This document shows positions 10,589 through 21,113 of a stretch of 54,434 nucleotides of DNA, piece after piece. A model generated the notes under the pieces. It was not told where the DNA came from and searched no databases. It saw only the letters and a program-made list of their open reading frames with translations. Every line of letters begins with the position of its first letter. Positions within the stretch are counted from its first letter, which is position 1. The position numbers and the translations under genes were made by a program. The stretch is taken from assembly GCA_025358085.1 (NCBI GenBank), contig JANYKT010000055.1:1-54434 (forward strand), written 5' to 3'. This DNA is from Deltaproteobacteria bacterium. Its GTDB lineage: Bacteria; Myxococcota; Myxococcia; Myxococcales; 40CM-4-68-19.

Positions 10589-10807
10589 CAATGCCACTCA
10601 CTTAAGGAGGCCTCTCATCTGGGCAACGAACGCCGCAGGAGGAGCGTGGGGGTCGGCGAACGAGTTGCGGAGCCCCCCAGCAACCACGCCGATGCGCAAC
10701 CCCCGCCAGGGGGTGAGCACCTGTCTTAAGGGCGACGACCCCCACGGTCTCTAAGGCGGCGTTCCCTGCAGAGAGAAAGGGCGCTGCTAACCGACCGGCA
10801 TTGGCTT
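10589..10807. mobile_element. MITE-like element, copy 2 (inverted relative to copy 1)
   Basis: About 219 bases from CAATGCCACTCA to GGCATTGGCTT, matching copy 1 on the opposite strand but lacking copy 1's middle (about 7000-7080). The shared blocks include GAACGCCGC, GTGGGGGTCGGCGAACGAG, the GGGGGT...CCCCC inner stem, and the CTGCAGAGAGAAAGGGCGCTGCT end. TAACCT flanks both sides (10583-10588 and 10808-10813), a possible target duplication. With copy 1 it brackets the broken sensor gene, so recombination between them could invert 6.8-10.8 kb. Confidence 0.7.
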
Positions 10808-10994
10808 TAACCTCTGGCTCCCGTAGAGGACGAGGGGCGGTTCTCGCGGGCGCGCAGACGGGTTCTATCTGCGGTACCGGCCGCGTTCTTCCGCGGCGGT
10901 CCGGATCACCGTCTCCCGGCTCCAGCCCCGGGACGCCGGGCGCCTCGCCGATGCCCTCGCGGCGGTCCTCCGTCCGGCGCGGCGACGGTCGCCT

Positions 10995-11393
10995 TTATCT
11001 AGATTGCTCAGGCTGAAAAGCGCGCAGGTATTTCACCAGCGCCGCCGTCTCCTCGGCAGAGTACCTGCCCTGGTAAGACGGCATTGCCTTGTCGGCCGTG
11101 CCCTCGTTCATGACCTTTGTAATCGCCGCGTCGGTGAGATCCTTCCAGAGGGCGGCCTGCGTAAGGTCCTTGGTCTTGAGCTTGAGACCGATGGGCGTCT
11201 TCGCCTTGCCGTCCCGGCCGTGGCAGGTGGAGCAGCGAGCGTTGTAGAGGTCCTGACCGACGTCGTCCGGAGGGACGGCGGCTGGACCCGGAACGGCGGG
11301 TGGAGCCGGAGCGGCGGCCCGCTCTGTGGCGCGCGCCGCACCAGCGGCGACGGCAATGATCAGCGTGGCGGCGAACGCGCGGAGGTTCTTCAT
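10995..11393 (-). CDS. Small periplasmic monoheme cytochrome c
   Basis: A 132-residue class I-like cytochrome c. A signal peptide (MKNLRAFAATLIIAVAAGAARA) is followed by an Ala/Pro linker and a single heme site CSTCH near residue 55. A distal Met is offered by KAMPSYQ near residue 103, and there is a C-terminal helix SAEETAALVKYLRAF. It would carry single electrons in the periplasm. It is the last gene of the operon running from 18809: its ATG is two bases after the stop of the multiheme cytochrome gene, with AGGAGG inside the upstream gene's end. It likely hands electrons to or from the conduit proteins encoded upstream. Confidence 0.9.
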   Translation of the reverse strand: MKNLRAFAATLIIAVAAGAARATERAAAPAPPAVPGPAAVPPDDVGQDLYNARCSTCHGRDGKAKTPIGLKLKTKDLTQAALWKDLTDAAITKVMNEGTADKAMPSYQGRYSAEETAALVKYLRAFQPEQSR

Positions 11394-11395
11394 CG

Positions 11396-13231
11396 CTAGC
11401 CTCCTGTCGGCCAATTGGGAAAGAGCGAGTCAGGCGCGGGCGCGCCTTGAAGTCGGGGTGCAGGCGCCGGGCCAGTTTGCCTCGGCTGGGAAAGACAGGG
11501 CAGGCCGGGGCCGCAATACGTCGCGGGGTCGTGGTTCACGCCGTGGCAGCTCAGGAAACACTGGCCGCCCTTGCCCATGGGAAGGAACGCAAGCTGGCCG
11601 CGCTTGTTCACCTGCACGATGCGCGGATCGAACTGCACCAGCGAAGGCTGGTCCGAGCCGTGCGAGTTGTGGCAGGCGGCGCAGGGCGCGCGCAGGTCGA
11701 CGATGTGCTTGCGGTGCTGCGGGAACGATTGGTCGGCGAGAATGCTCGAGCGGTTGTGGCAGCGGTAACAGAGGTCGAAGCGCGCCGGGCTCTCGGGCAG
11801 GTTGTCCTCGGTTGAGTATTGACGCACCAGCAGCGGCGCGTAGATCGATCCGTGCGGCCCCTGGGCGGCGGCTGCCTCGTCGTTCCCGTGGCAGTCGGTG
11901 CAGCTCATCACGCTTGCACCGCTGAGCGGCGGCAGCAGCGACGGCAGCGAGGTGCCGCGACCGGGTCCGAGCACCGGGTGGAAGGAGGTGCTGGTGAATT
12001 GCTTCTGGACGTCCGGCTGCCGGGCGGGCCGGTTCGCGGCCGGCCCGTGACAGAGGAGGCAATTCTGCGCCTCGTTGGGAAACCGCCGTGTGGTCGAGGA
12101 GCGCATGCGCGTGCCGGCCAGGTCGCGCGGCTCCTGGGGCGGCGGGCCGTGCGCGTCGTGGCAGTCGAGACACTTGACGTGACGGCGCGCATTCGAATTC
12201 GTCTCGGGAGACCGCTCCGAGGAGCTGTGCTCGCCCGGCCACTCGACCGGGTGGTGCGACGGCTTGAGAAATTGCGACTGCACGTCGGACGTATTGACGC
12301 GCTCGGAGAGCCGGCCGGCGCGCACTTCCTCACCGCGACCCGAGCCGTGGCAGCGGTAGCACGAGTCCTCGTCGCGCCCGAACAGCAGGCCGCGCTTTCC
12401 CTCGGGCGGCGCGTGGCCCGCGTGGCAACTCATGCATGCGAGCGGAAGCGTCTCGGTATTGAGGTGAGCGCCGCCGCGGGGCGCGCCCAGAGGCGGTTCG
12501 CCGGCTGCGAGCACCAGCGCCGATGAGCGCGGCGCGGCCACGAGCGCGTGCGGGCCTTGATCGGCGGGCGCCTGCGCGTGGCAGACCACGCAGGTCCCGG
12601 CGCGCTGGGGCTTGTTGTAGAAGCGCACGCCGCTGGTGGCGAAGTTGTCGTCGTTGTGCGGGTCGTGACACGCGGTGCACTGCACGCGATTGGCCCCGTC
12701 GAGATGCACGAGCGGATCGGCCTTCATCGCCGCCACCGTATTGAGAGGCGCGTTCTTCGCGTTGTTGGCAGCGACGAGCTGGTCGGTGACGGCGAACGAG
12801 ATCGGGTGCGTGCGGCTCAGGTCGGTGCCGATGAAGCCGGTCTCTCCCGCAACCATCGCCGTCTTGCCCCCGGCGAGCGGGATGAGGCCCTTGGCGACCG
12901 CGCCCAGCGCGACCGTGCCGTCGTGGCAGGAGAGGCAGAGCTTGGAGGACCCGTTCGGGTCGGGCGCGGTGGCCTGGCTCGAGTACGCGATCATCGTCGG
13001 CGAGAGGTACTTGAGATAGGTCACTCCGCTCGAGAGTTGGTGGTTCCAGAGCGGCCCGGCGGGGTTCGAGTTGTGCGGCGTGTGGCAGAAGATGCAGACC
13101 TGCGTCTCGGTGGTGGCGCGCACCGGACCGGGCCCCGAGGTGGAGAGGTTGTGGGGCGTGTTGACAATGCTGCCCGCGCCCAGCGGCCGGGACATCGCGA
13201 GCAGCACCGCGAGAAAGGCCACGCGCTTCAT
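11396..13231 (-). CDS. Multiheme cytochrome c with an OmcE-like N-terminal tetraheme module
   Basis: A 611-residue exported cytochrome (signal MKRVAFLAVLLAMSRPLGAG). There are eleven CXXCH sites (CIFCH, CLSCH, CTACH, CVVCH, CMSCH, CYRCH, CLDCH, CLLCH, CTDCH, CYRCH, CAACH) plus one spaced C-X3-CH site (CFLSCH) near the C-terminus, so about 12 hemes. Residues 20-220 share an ordered pattern with the tetraheme protein at 19019-19870: HNLSTSG, VCIFCHTPHN, PLWN, LCLSCHDGT, GTDLSRTHPISF, CTACHDPH, CVVCH. The rest resembles doubled-CXXCH cytochromes. Its ATG overlaps the NHL gene stop (ATGA). It is probably the secreted or surface cytochrome served by the barrel proteins encoded upstream. Confidence 0.92.
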   Translation of the reverse strand: MKRVAFLAVLLAMSRPLGAGSIVNTPHNLSTSGPGPVRATTETQVCIFCHTPHNSNPAGPLWNHQLSSGVTYLKYLSPTMIAYSSQATAPDPNGSSKLCLSCHDGTVALGAVAKGLIPLAGGKTAMVAGETGFIGTDLSRTHPISFAVTDQLVAANNAKNAPLNTVAAMKADPLVHLDGANRVQCTACHDPHNDDNFATSGVRFYNKPQRAGTCVVCHAQAPADQGPHALVAAPRSSALVLAAGEPPLGAPRGGAHLNTETLPLACMSCHAGHAPPEGKRGLLFGRDEDSCYRCHGSGRGEEVRAGRLSERVNTSDVQSQFLKPSHHPVEWPGEHSSSERSPETNSNARRHVKCLDCHDAHGPPPQEPRDLAGTRMRSSTTRRFPNEAQNCLLCHGPAANRPARQPDVQKQFTSTSFHPVLGPGRGTSLPSLLPPLSGASVMSCTDCHGNDEAAAAQGPHGSIYAPLLVRQYSTEDNLPESPARFDLCYRCHNRSSILADQSFPQHRKHIVDLRAPCAACHNSHGSDQPSLVQFDPRIVQVNKRGQLAFLPMGKGGQCFLSCHGVNHDPATYCGPGLPCLSQPRQTGPAPAPRLQGAPAPDSLFPNWPTGG

Positions 13232-14244
13232 GGCGCCTCCCCGGGGAGGCCGTCGGGCGCGACCTCGAAGAGCAGCACGCGCGCGTTGCCGGTGTCCACC
13301 ACGGCCACCTCGCCGTTATGCACCGCCAGTCCTGCCGGCATCCAGAACTGGCCCGGACCGCGGCCGTGCTCGCCGACGAAGAGGAGCAACCGCCCTTCCT
13401 CGTCGAAGATCTGAAAATTGTCGAACATGGTATCGGCCAGGTAGATGCGCCCGGCGGCATCGGCGGCGATGCCCTTCGGCCGGTCGAGATCGCCCGAGCC
13501 GTTGCCGGCGTGACCGAACGTGCTCGCGAAGGTTCCGTCGGGGCCGAAGATCGCGATCCGGAAGTTCATCGTGTCGTTGACGATCGCGCGGCCCGCAGCA
13601 TCGACGGCGACGAAGGTGGGGAAGTTCAGCTCGCCGGGACCGCTGCCGTGGCCGCTGCCGAGGACGCGCACTGGCGTCCCGTCGAGCTTGAGGACGCGGA
13701 CGACGTGCGCCGGCGTGTCCACCACGTAGAGGAGCTTGCGGGCGCGGTCGATGGAGACCCCGGTAGGCCGCTGCAGCGTGCCTCCGGCGTCGATGCGCGC
13801 GAGCCACGCGCCGTCGGGCGAGAGCACCTGCACCACGTTGCGGCGGCCGTCGGCGACGTAGATGCGCCCTTCCCCGTCGCTCGCTACGCCCATCGGGAGC
13901 AGGAGCGCGTGCTCGCCTTCAAGCGTGAGGACGCGATACTCGCCGCGCTCGCGATCGATGACCACCACCGCGCCGCGCGCCCGGTCGGTCACCAGCAGCC
14001 GGCCAGAGGTATCGAACGCCGCGGCGAACGGCGACTGCAGCACGTCGGGAACGCTCGCCCCGACGAACAGAGAGGTGAATCGCTGCCAGGCCGACGGGTC
14101 GGAAACGTCGCTCTCGCCGCGAACCTCGCCCCGGTACAGTACGCGCGCGCGCTGCGGCGCAGGCGGCCACGACAGCGAGGGCGGGCGCGGCCTCGCGGCG
14201 GAGCAAGCGCAGACGCAAAGAAGCACGACGGAGGCTCTGTTCAT
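13228..14244 (-). CDS. NHL-repeat beta-propeller lipoprotein
   Basis: A 338-residue lipoprotein (MNRASVVLLCVCACSAA, lipobox VCAC) with about six NHL blades of the type LPMGVASDGEGRIYVADGRRNVVQVLSPDG between residues 75 and 325. NHL propellers are protein-binding scaffolds, and such genes recur next to surface multiheme cytochromes in Geobacter-type organisms. It is translationally coupled to the cytochrome gene downstream (ATGA overlap) and directly abuts the upstream barrel gene (stop 14245). It is paralogous to the NHL protein at 20016-21104. A role in cytochrome assembly or secretion is inferred from position only. Confidence 0.88.
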   Translation of the reverse strand: MNRASVVLLCVCACSAARPRPPSLSWPPAPQRARVLYRGEVRGESDVSDPSAWQRFTSLFVGASVPDVLQSPFAAAFDTSGRLLVTDRARGAVVVIDRERGEYRVLTLEGEHALLLPMGVASDGEGRIYVADGRRNVVQVLSPDGAWLARIDAGGTLQRPTGVSIDRARKLLYVVDTPAHVVRVLKLDGTPVRVLGSGHGSGPGELNFPTFVAVDAAGRAIVNDTMNFRIAIFGPDGTFASTFGHAGNGSGDLDRPKGIAADAAGRIYLADTMFDNFQIFDEEGRLLLFVGEHGRGPGQFWMPAGLAVHNGEVAVVDTGNARVLLFEVAPDGLPGEAP

Positions 14245-15926
14245 TTAGTGCTCCGGCAAGAAGGAAAAGCGCAGGGACCGGGTGAAGAGCACGCTGACCG
14301 AGTGAGTGCCGCCGTCCGACGGGAACGCGCGGCTGTAGATGTAATTGAGGGAGAGGTTCGACTCGCGGAAGGTCCAGACCCCCGACGCGAGCAGCGCCGC
14401 AGAGGTGCCGCCGTTCAGCTGGTGCGTGACGTCGGCGGCCAGGTTTCCAAAGGTCCCCGGCCCGAAGGAAAACGCGTTGCCTGCGTGCGCGAACAGCGAA
14501 CCGGTCGCTACCGTGTTGGGCTGATTCGACCACCCTTCCGACCAGCCAGCGGCGAAGGTCACCACGGTGCGCGAGACCGGCGCGGCGCCGCTGAGCAGCA
14601 GGCTGGTGGAGCTGTTCTCGAGCCAGCCGTCGACCACCGGAGAGGTCTGCGCGGTGCGGGTATAGGTGAACGCCGGCAGGAGCAGCACGCGGCCGCGGAT
14701 GAAAATGGTGGAGACGTTGCCGTTGAGCGTTCGGCTGCTCAGGGCCGCGGTGGACCGGTCGTCGCGCAGCGCGTAGGAGACCGCGCCGCGGACGGGGAGC
14801 CCGAGCACCGGCCCTTGCGCATTGCCGCTCGCCCCAAAGCCCAGCAGCAATCCCGGGCGGCCATCGGAGACCTCGCTGTACCCGACCTGCCCGCTGGTGC
14901 CGAGCCCGAATTGCAGCGCCCCCGCTCGACCAAAAGTCGAGAGGCCCTGCGCAGCCGAGACGGTTGCAAGAGTCCTCTTCAGCCCGGGCGCGGAGATGGT
15001 GGAATAGGTTGCGGCGGCCCCTTCGCCGAGCAGCAGCGGAAGCGGGCGCAGGTCGATGGTCGCGCCCGTGGTCAGCGCGTTCGACTCCTGGTCGCGGTCG
15101 CTCGCGCCCGCACCGTTGAAGGCATATTCCGTGCGCAGCAACGTCCGCGAGCCCAGCCGCGAGAACAGGCTGGCCGAGGTCTGGTATCCGTTGAAGCCTT
15201 CCTCCTGGTCGCCACCCAGGCCGCGGCCCTGCACGATGCCGGCCTGCAGGCGCGCGCTGGTGTCGCGCCCCGGGTAAAGGTCGTCCGCGATCGAGGCGAG
15301 CAGGGTTCCTGTTGAGCGCTCCGTGCCGGTCCGCTGCGCCGACCAGGTGGCGACGCCGGCGTACCGGTGCAGGCTGGACTCGCCGTGCACCGCGCCGCCG
15401 ATCGAGTCCGCGACGTAGCGCGGCTGATTTGGGGCCTCCTCGATCAAGCGCTGCACCTGCAGTTCAGCTTTGGGCAGCAGGGAACTGACAAGTTGGGCGG
15501 TACCGGAGAGCGAGGTCGTGCTGGCGGACTGCACCGCCTCGGCGGTGGAGCCGGGGAGCGTGAGCCCGCGCGCCAACGAAAGCGTGAGGGGAAGGATCGA
15601 TCCCGAGAACAGGCGCAGCGACGTTCCGTAGCCGAAGCTGTACGGACCCGAGCGGTGTGGCGCGAGCTGATCCAGGTGCAGCACCAGCACGAATGAGCGG
15701 AAGGTGAGGTAGCGCGAGTCGCCCACCCAACCCCCCAGGTCCGCGCTCACGCCCTCACCGAGCTGGTTGGTCAGCAGCAGGCCGCGGTGCGATGGGCTCA
15801 AGCTGCCGGCGTATGAGACCAGCGCGCGCCCCGTCAGCGTCCAGCTGGAGGTGTCGTCCTGCACGAACACCTGCGCCTGCGCGGCGCCAGCCAGGCCGAT
15901 GCAGAGGCCGGCGAAAAGGGCGCACC

Positions 15927-15930
<4 letters not shown>
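14245..15930 (-). CDS. Outer-membrane beta-barrel protein of a porin-cytochrome cluster
   Basis: A 561-residue protein with signal peptide MRCALFAGLCIGLAGAAQA. There follow long alternating polar/hydrophobic strands with many short turns, and a C-terminal strand ending ...SLRFSFLPEH, as expected of an outer-membrane barrel. There is no CXXCH. Size and content match the large barrels that sheath periplasmic multiheme cytochromes, or the conduits for secreted ones, but no family was recognised by sequence. Its ATG overlaps the stop of the upstream OmpA-like gene by four bases, and its stop abuts the NHL gene, so the proteins are probably made together. Confidence 0.75.
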
Positions 15931-17867
<1,937 letters not shown>

Positions 17868-17891
17868 GTCAGCGTCCTCTCCGATTCCTCC

Positions 17892-18809
17892 CTACTGGTT
17901 CGCCAGCACGATCTTCCCCGCCGCGTGCAGCCGATCGTCGAGTTGCTGCAGCGCGGCCTTCCGGGTCTCGTCGCGCAGGTCGGCGAGGATCGAAGCCTTT
18001 ACGTCGTCGAAGGTGGCCTGCCGCGGCGCCTGCGTGGCCTCGCGCTTGAGCAGGTACCAGCCGCGCAGCGAACGGAGCGGCGCGGTGATTTCGCCATCGG
18101 CGATTCCCCAGCCGCCCTTCTCCATCACCGGGTCGAGGCTGCCTTGGTGCACCAAGCCCAGGTCGCCGCCCTTGGGCGCGAACGCGTCGCACTTCTGCTG
18201 GGTGGCGATCGCCGCGAAGTCCACCTTCAGCGCCCGGTCGCGCAGCGTCCGGGCCTCGACCTCGGCTGCCTGCCACTGCTTTTCATTGGAAGACGGATCG
18301 ACGCGGACGCAGGTCGCACGCAGCTTGAGGGCGCCCGGGACCAGGTACCGCAGGGGATTGGCCTGGTAGCGCGCCAGCGCCTGGGCGGCCGTGGGCACCG
18401 GGACACCATTGACTTCGAGCTCCGTGAGCCGACTGGCGAGCGCAGGCCGGGAGATGATCTCGAGATAGCGCGCGCGATCGATGCCGTAGGTGGCGAGCAT
18501 GGTCTCGAACTTCTCGCGCCCGCCGGCGTTCTTCTCCTCGCCGGCCGCGAGCTGCTCGAGCGGCGCCTGCGGAATCGAGAGCCCCCGCCTGCGCGCCTCC
18601 TGCGCGCGCAGCTCCGCGGTGATCAGCTCATCAAGCACCTTCTTGCGAACGTCGGCGGTCTGCTTCTCGTCGAGTTGGCGGTGGAACATGGTCTTGCGGA
18701 TGCGGTCCCCCATCGCCTTGACCACTTCGGGTTCGGTGATGGGCTTGAGGTTGACCGTAGCTGGCGAGGTGGCGAGTGCGAGGACGAAGACGAAGACGAG
18801 CGGGAGCAT
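17892..18809 (-). CDS. PpiC/SurA-type periplasmic peptidyl-prolyl isomerase
   Basis: A 305-residue exported protein (MLPLVFVFVLALATSPA). A SurA-like N-terminal helical region (about 25-140, with the DELITAELRAQEARRRGL segment) precedes a parvulin domain (about 165-270: LRATCVRVDPSSNEK...GGDLGLVHQGSLDPVMEKGGWGIADGEITAPLRSLRGWYLLKRE). These enzymes chaperone outer-membrane proteins and some cytochromes. The start at 18809 has GGAG upstream and makes a signal peptide; a reading from 18956 does not. It is the first gene of the operon down to 10995, with a sigma54-like site at 18882-18897. PpiC genes are repeatedly found with nanowire cytochromes in Geobacter-type clusters. Confidence 0.88.
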   Translation of the reverse strand: MLPLVFVFVLALATSPATVNLKPITEPEVVKAMGDRIRKTMFHRQLDEKQTADVRKKVLDELITAELRAQEARRRGLSIPQAPLEQLAAGEEKNAGGREKFETMLATYGIDRARYLEIISRPALASRLTELEVNGVPVPTAAQALARYQANPLRYLVPGALKLRATCVRVDPSSNEKQWQAAEVEARTLRDRALKVDFAAIATQQKCDAFAPKGGDLGLVHQGSLDPVMEKGGWGIADGEITAPLRSLRGWYLLKREATQAPRQATFDDVKASILADLRDETRKAALQQLDDRLHAAGKIVLANQ

Positions 18810-18881
18810 TTCGGGTCTCCAATCGACTGAGAATCCTGCCCGCGCAAACCTTGCAGCGATCCGCGCGTCCCAGAGGGAGAT

Positions 18882-18897
18882 TGCACCATTCATGCCC
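18882..18897 (-). promoter_or_regulatory. Candidate sigma54 promoter of the ppiC-porin-cytochrome operon
   Basis: On the minus strand GGGCATGAATGGTGCA fits TGGCACG-N4-TTGCW, with GG and GC at the required 10-base spacing. Mismatches are T1, C6 and T12. The predicted start is near 18871, leaving about 60 bases before ATG 18809. It is the weakest of the eight sites. Confidence 0.45.
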
Positions 18898-18930
18898 GCA
18901 GCCCGTGCGTCCGCCTCTTCATGAAAGCAA

Positions 18931-18967
18931 AGAAAAGGAGCGCCGGGAGGAATCACCCGGCGCTCCC
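18931..18967 (-). terminator. Rho-independent terminator after the tetraheme cytochrome gene
   Basis: A perfect 11-base stem GGAGCGCCGGG / CCCGGCGCTCC (18938-18948 with 18957-18967) has an 8-base loop and is followed on the minus strand by TTTTCTT. It ends the tetraheme cytochrome transcript about 50 bases after its stop and isolates it from the ppiC operon. Confidence 0.88.
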
Positions 18968-19018
18968 TTTGGAGCCTGCAACGCTTACTTCCCGGCGGCT
19001 ACCCTGCCGGTTGCGAGA

Positions 19019-19870
19019 CTACTTGTTGTGGCAGGTGAGGCAGAGGTTCGAGTTCTGGTTTGACTTGATGAGGAACGGGTAGTTGCTGGCGGCGGTCAGG
19101 TCGCCCTGCATGTGCGGCTCGTGGCAGGAAGCGCACTCCAGCTGGTTCTGCACGCCTGCGCCATTCTTGGTGAACAGCATCTGGGACGAGATGGTGTTGG
19201 CGGCCACGTTGCCGGCCCGCAGGATGACCAGGGCGCCGGTGGTCCCGACGTTGGTCAGGGCGGTGGTCGGGTCGCGCAGCGTGCTGCCCTTCAAGGTGGC
19301 CAGCGCGGCGTCGAAGGTGAACGAGATCGGGTGGTCGTTGGTCAGGTCGGTGCCGATGGTCGCGCTGGCCGGGCCGGGAGCGGAGGCGCCGGTCATGTTC
19401 GTCACCACCACGGCGCCGGACTGGAACGTGTAGCTGCCGGGGAGGATTCCGCCGACGGGCAGGGCCGCGTCGAGATCGATCATCGGGCCCTGGTTCAGGG
19501 AGTTGAACGCCGTCACGCCGTCATGACAGGACAGGCAGGCCAGCGAGACCGGGCCGACCGGGCGCGCGACCGTGTTGGTGTCGGCTGCGTTGAGCTGGAA
19601 GGTGGAGCTGTTGGCCGCCGAGTACATCTGGAAGGAGGTGGTGCTGTTGGTGCGGTTCCACAGCGGCGCGCCGACGTTCACCGCGTTGTGAGGCATGTGG
19701 CAATAAACGCAGACCTGGTTCTGGGCCTGGCCCGCGGCGCCCTGCACGTCCTTGCCGGTCGCCGACAGGTCGTGCGAGGAGGCGACCACGCTCGTCGCTG
19801 AAAATGCCGATGCGCCGGTCGCGAGGACTGCGATTACGAGAGCTGGGAAGATCTTCATGAGCTTCGTCAT
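19019..19870 (-). CDS. Tetraheme cytochrome c resembling OmcE-type nanowire cytochromes
   Basis: A 283-residue exported protein (signal to about residue 23, ...ATGASAFSA) with exactly four CXXCH sites: CVYCH, CLSCH, CASCH, CLTCH. The spacing and surrounding motifs are SSHDLSATG near the mature N-terminus, VCVYCHMPHNA, PLWNR, LACLSCHDGVTAFN, TDLTNDHPISF, ECASCHEPH and a CLTCHNK end. From memory these match the Geobacter OmcE family, which polymerises into extracellular heme filaments; the match was not tested by alignment. The middle is rich in Thr/Ala/Gly/Asn, as in secreted filament subunits. It has its own sigma54-like promoter and a strong terminator, suggesting high, separate expression. 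Start 19870 has GGAG upstream; Met5 is an alternative. Confidence 0.9.
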   Translation of the reverse strand: MTKLMKIFPALVIAVLATGASAFSATSVVASSHDLSATGKDVQGAAGQAQNQVCVYCHMPHNAVNVGAPLWNRTNSTTSFQMYSAANSSTFQLNAADTNTVARPVGPVSLACLSCHDGVTAFNSLNQGPMIDLDAALPVGGILPGSYTFQSGAVVVTNMTGASAPGPASATIGTDLTNDHPISFTFDAALATLKGSTLRDPTTALTNVGTTGALVILRAGNVAANTISSQMLFTKNGAGVQNQLECASCHEPHMQGDLTAASNYPFLIKSNQNSNLCLTCHNK

Positions 19871-19956
19871 TTGGATTGTCTCCGTGACAATTCCGACTGG
19901 GTGAGTTCCGAGGCTTGGTTTCGCCTGTCAGGCGGCCCAGCCACGAACCCACCCAT

Positions 19957-19972
19957 CGCAACCTCCGGGCCA
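19957..19972 (-). promoter_or_regulatory. Candidate sigma54 promoter of the tetraheme cytochrome gene
   Basis: Minus-strand TGGCCCGGAGGTTGCG matches TGGCACG-N4-TTGC at all positions but A5. The predicted transcript start is near 19946, about 75 bases before ATG 19870. Confidence 0.65.
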
Positions 19973-20015
19973 CCGCACGCTTGCACCGGTCTACGAGTGA
20001 TCGGCAAGGATCGGC

Positions 20016-21104
20016 TCACCGCGCGACGACCGGATCCTGGGGCTTCTCACCCACCGCTGGGGCAACAGCCCCAACCACCGCGGCCGCTGCCCCAATGGCT
20101 GGCTGCTTGAGATAGGCGTAGCGCTGCACCCGGTGATTCATCTGGTCGACCACGAAGAGGTGATCGGTCGAGTCGATGGAGATCCCCTCGATGAGCTGAA
20201 AGTCGCCGGGCTTCGAGCCGGGCGCCCCCAGCCAGATGAGCAGCTTCCCTTCCTGGTCGAACACCTGGACGTTGCAGAACGCGGCGTCGCTCACGTAGAC
20301 GTGATTCTCCGAGTCGAGCGCGATGCCCTTGGGCCGCGCGAACGAGCCCGGCTCCTGGCCGATCAAGCCGTGCGTCAAGAGGAACTTCCCCTCGGCGTCG
20401 AAGACCTGGTAGCGAAAGTTCAGCGAGTCGACGACGTAGACCTTGCCGTCTTTTCCGATCGTTACGCTCGAGGGGTAATTGAACTTGCCTGGATCATTGC
20501 CCCGCTCGCCGATGGTGCGCACCAGCTTCTTGTCCACCAGCGAAAACACCTGCACGCGGTGACCCTTGCTGTCCGCGACGTAGAGGAGCTTGCGCTGCGG
20601 ATCGACCGCCGCGTCGACAGGCGTCTCCAGCGATTCCTTGGACCCGAACACGCCGAGGAGCTTTCCGTCCGGCGCGAACTCGAAGACCTGGCGAAGCTTG
20701 CCGTCGGCGACGAAGAGGTTCCCGTCCGGGTCGAGGCCCATGCCAAGCGGCAGGACCAGTCGCCCCTCGCCCTCGACGCCGATCAGGCGAACTTCGTGTT
20801 TCACCTCGTCAAACACCTCGATGCGCGGCGGCTTGGCGGTGTCGCTGATGTAAACGAGGCCCTTGCCGTTGGAGGCGACGTCCATCGGCTTGAAGAGTTG
20901 GTGCTGCTCGGCCGCGGTCTTGCTGCCGAAGACCGCGTCGAGAGCGCCGCTCTTCTCGTATTCAGCCGAGCCCGTATAGATATGCTCCAGCTTGTAACGC
21001 GCCGGCTCCGGCGGCGGCGGGACCACCACGTCGTACTTCTGGTTCGTGCTGTGGGCGCAGGCGAGCAGCGCGGCAAAGACAGCAACGATGGTAATGCGCT
21101 TCAT
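20016..21104 (-). CDS. NHL-repeat beta-propeller lipoprotein
   Basis: A 362-residue lipoprotein (MKRITIVAVFAALLACAHS, lipobox LLAC). Six NHL-type blades lie between about residues 70 and 335, for example FKPMDVASNGKGLVYISDTAKPPRIEVFD and FARPKGIALDSENHVYVSDAAFCNVQVFDQEGK. An Ala/Val/Pro-rich tail follows. It has AAGGAG before the ATG, embedded in the end of the 19-heme cytochrome gene ten bases upstream, so the two are one operon. It lies between two cytochrome genes and is paralogous to the protein at 13228-14244. Binding or helping to export a cytochrome is inferred from context. Confidence 0.9.
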   Translation of the reverse strand: MKRITIVAVFAALLACAHSTNQKYDVVVPPPPEPARYKLEHIYTGSAEYEKSGALDAVFGSKTAAEQHQLFKPMDVASNGKGLVYISDTAKPPRIEVFDEVKHEVRLIGVEGEGRLVLPLGMGLDPDGNLFVADGKLRQVFEFAPDGKLLGVFGSKESLETPVDAAVDPQRKLLYVADSKGHRVQVFSLVDKKLVRTIGERGNDPGKFNYPSSVTIGKDGKVYVVDSLNFRYQVFDAEGKFLLTHGLIGQEPGSFARPKGIALDSENHVYVSDAAFCNVQVFDQEGKLLIWLGAPGSKPGDFQLIEGISIDSTDHLFVVDQMNHRVQRYAYLKQPAIGAAAAVVGAVAPAVGEKPQDPVVAR

Positions 21105-21113
21105 TGAAGCTCC

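Noticed and set aside
10827-10990. Reading DGFYLRYRPRSSAAVRITVSRLQPRDAGRLADALAAVL, like the end of a fold-type I aminotransferase
   Set aside because: Only about 50 residues, no start and a stop just before it; possibly a remnant beside mobile element copy 2, but too short to call.
13318-15315. Long open frame (665 codons) on the plus strand opposite the NHL and barrel genes
   Set aside because: It is the antisense shadow of genes with clear signal peptides, repeats and coupled starts; its protein is Arg/Gly/Ala-rich without domains. The same holds for 804-1874, 17421-18830 and 21294-22600 on the plus strand.
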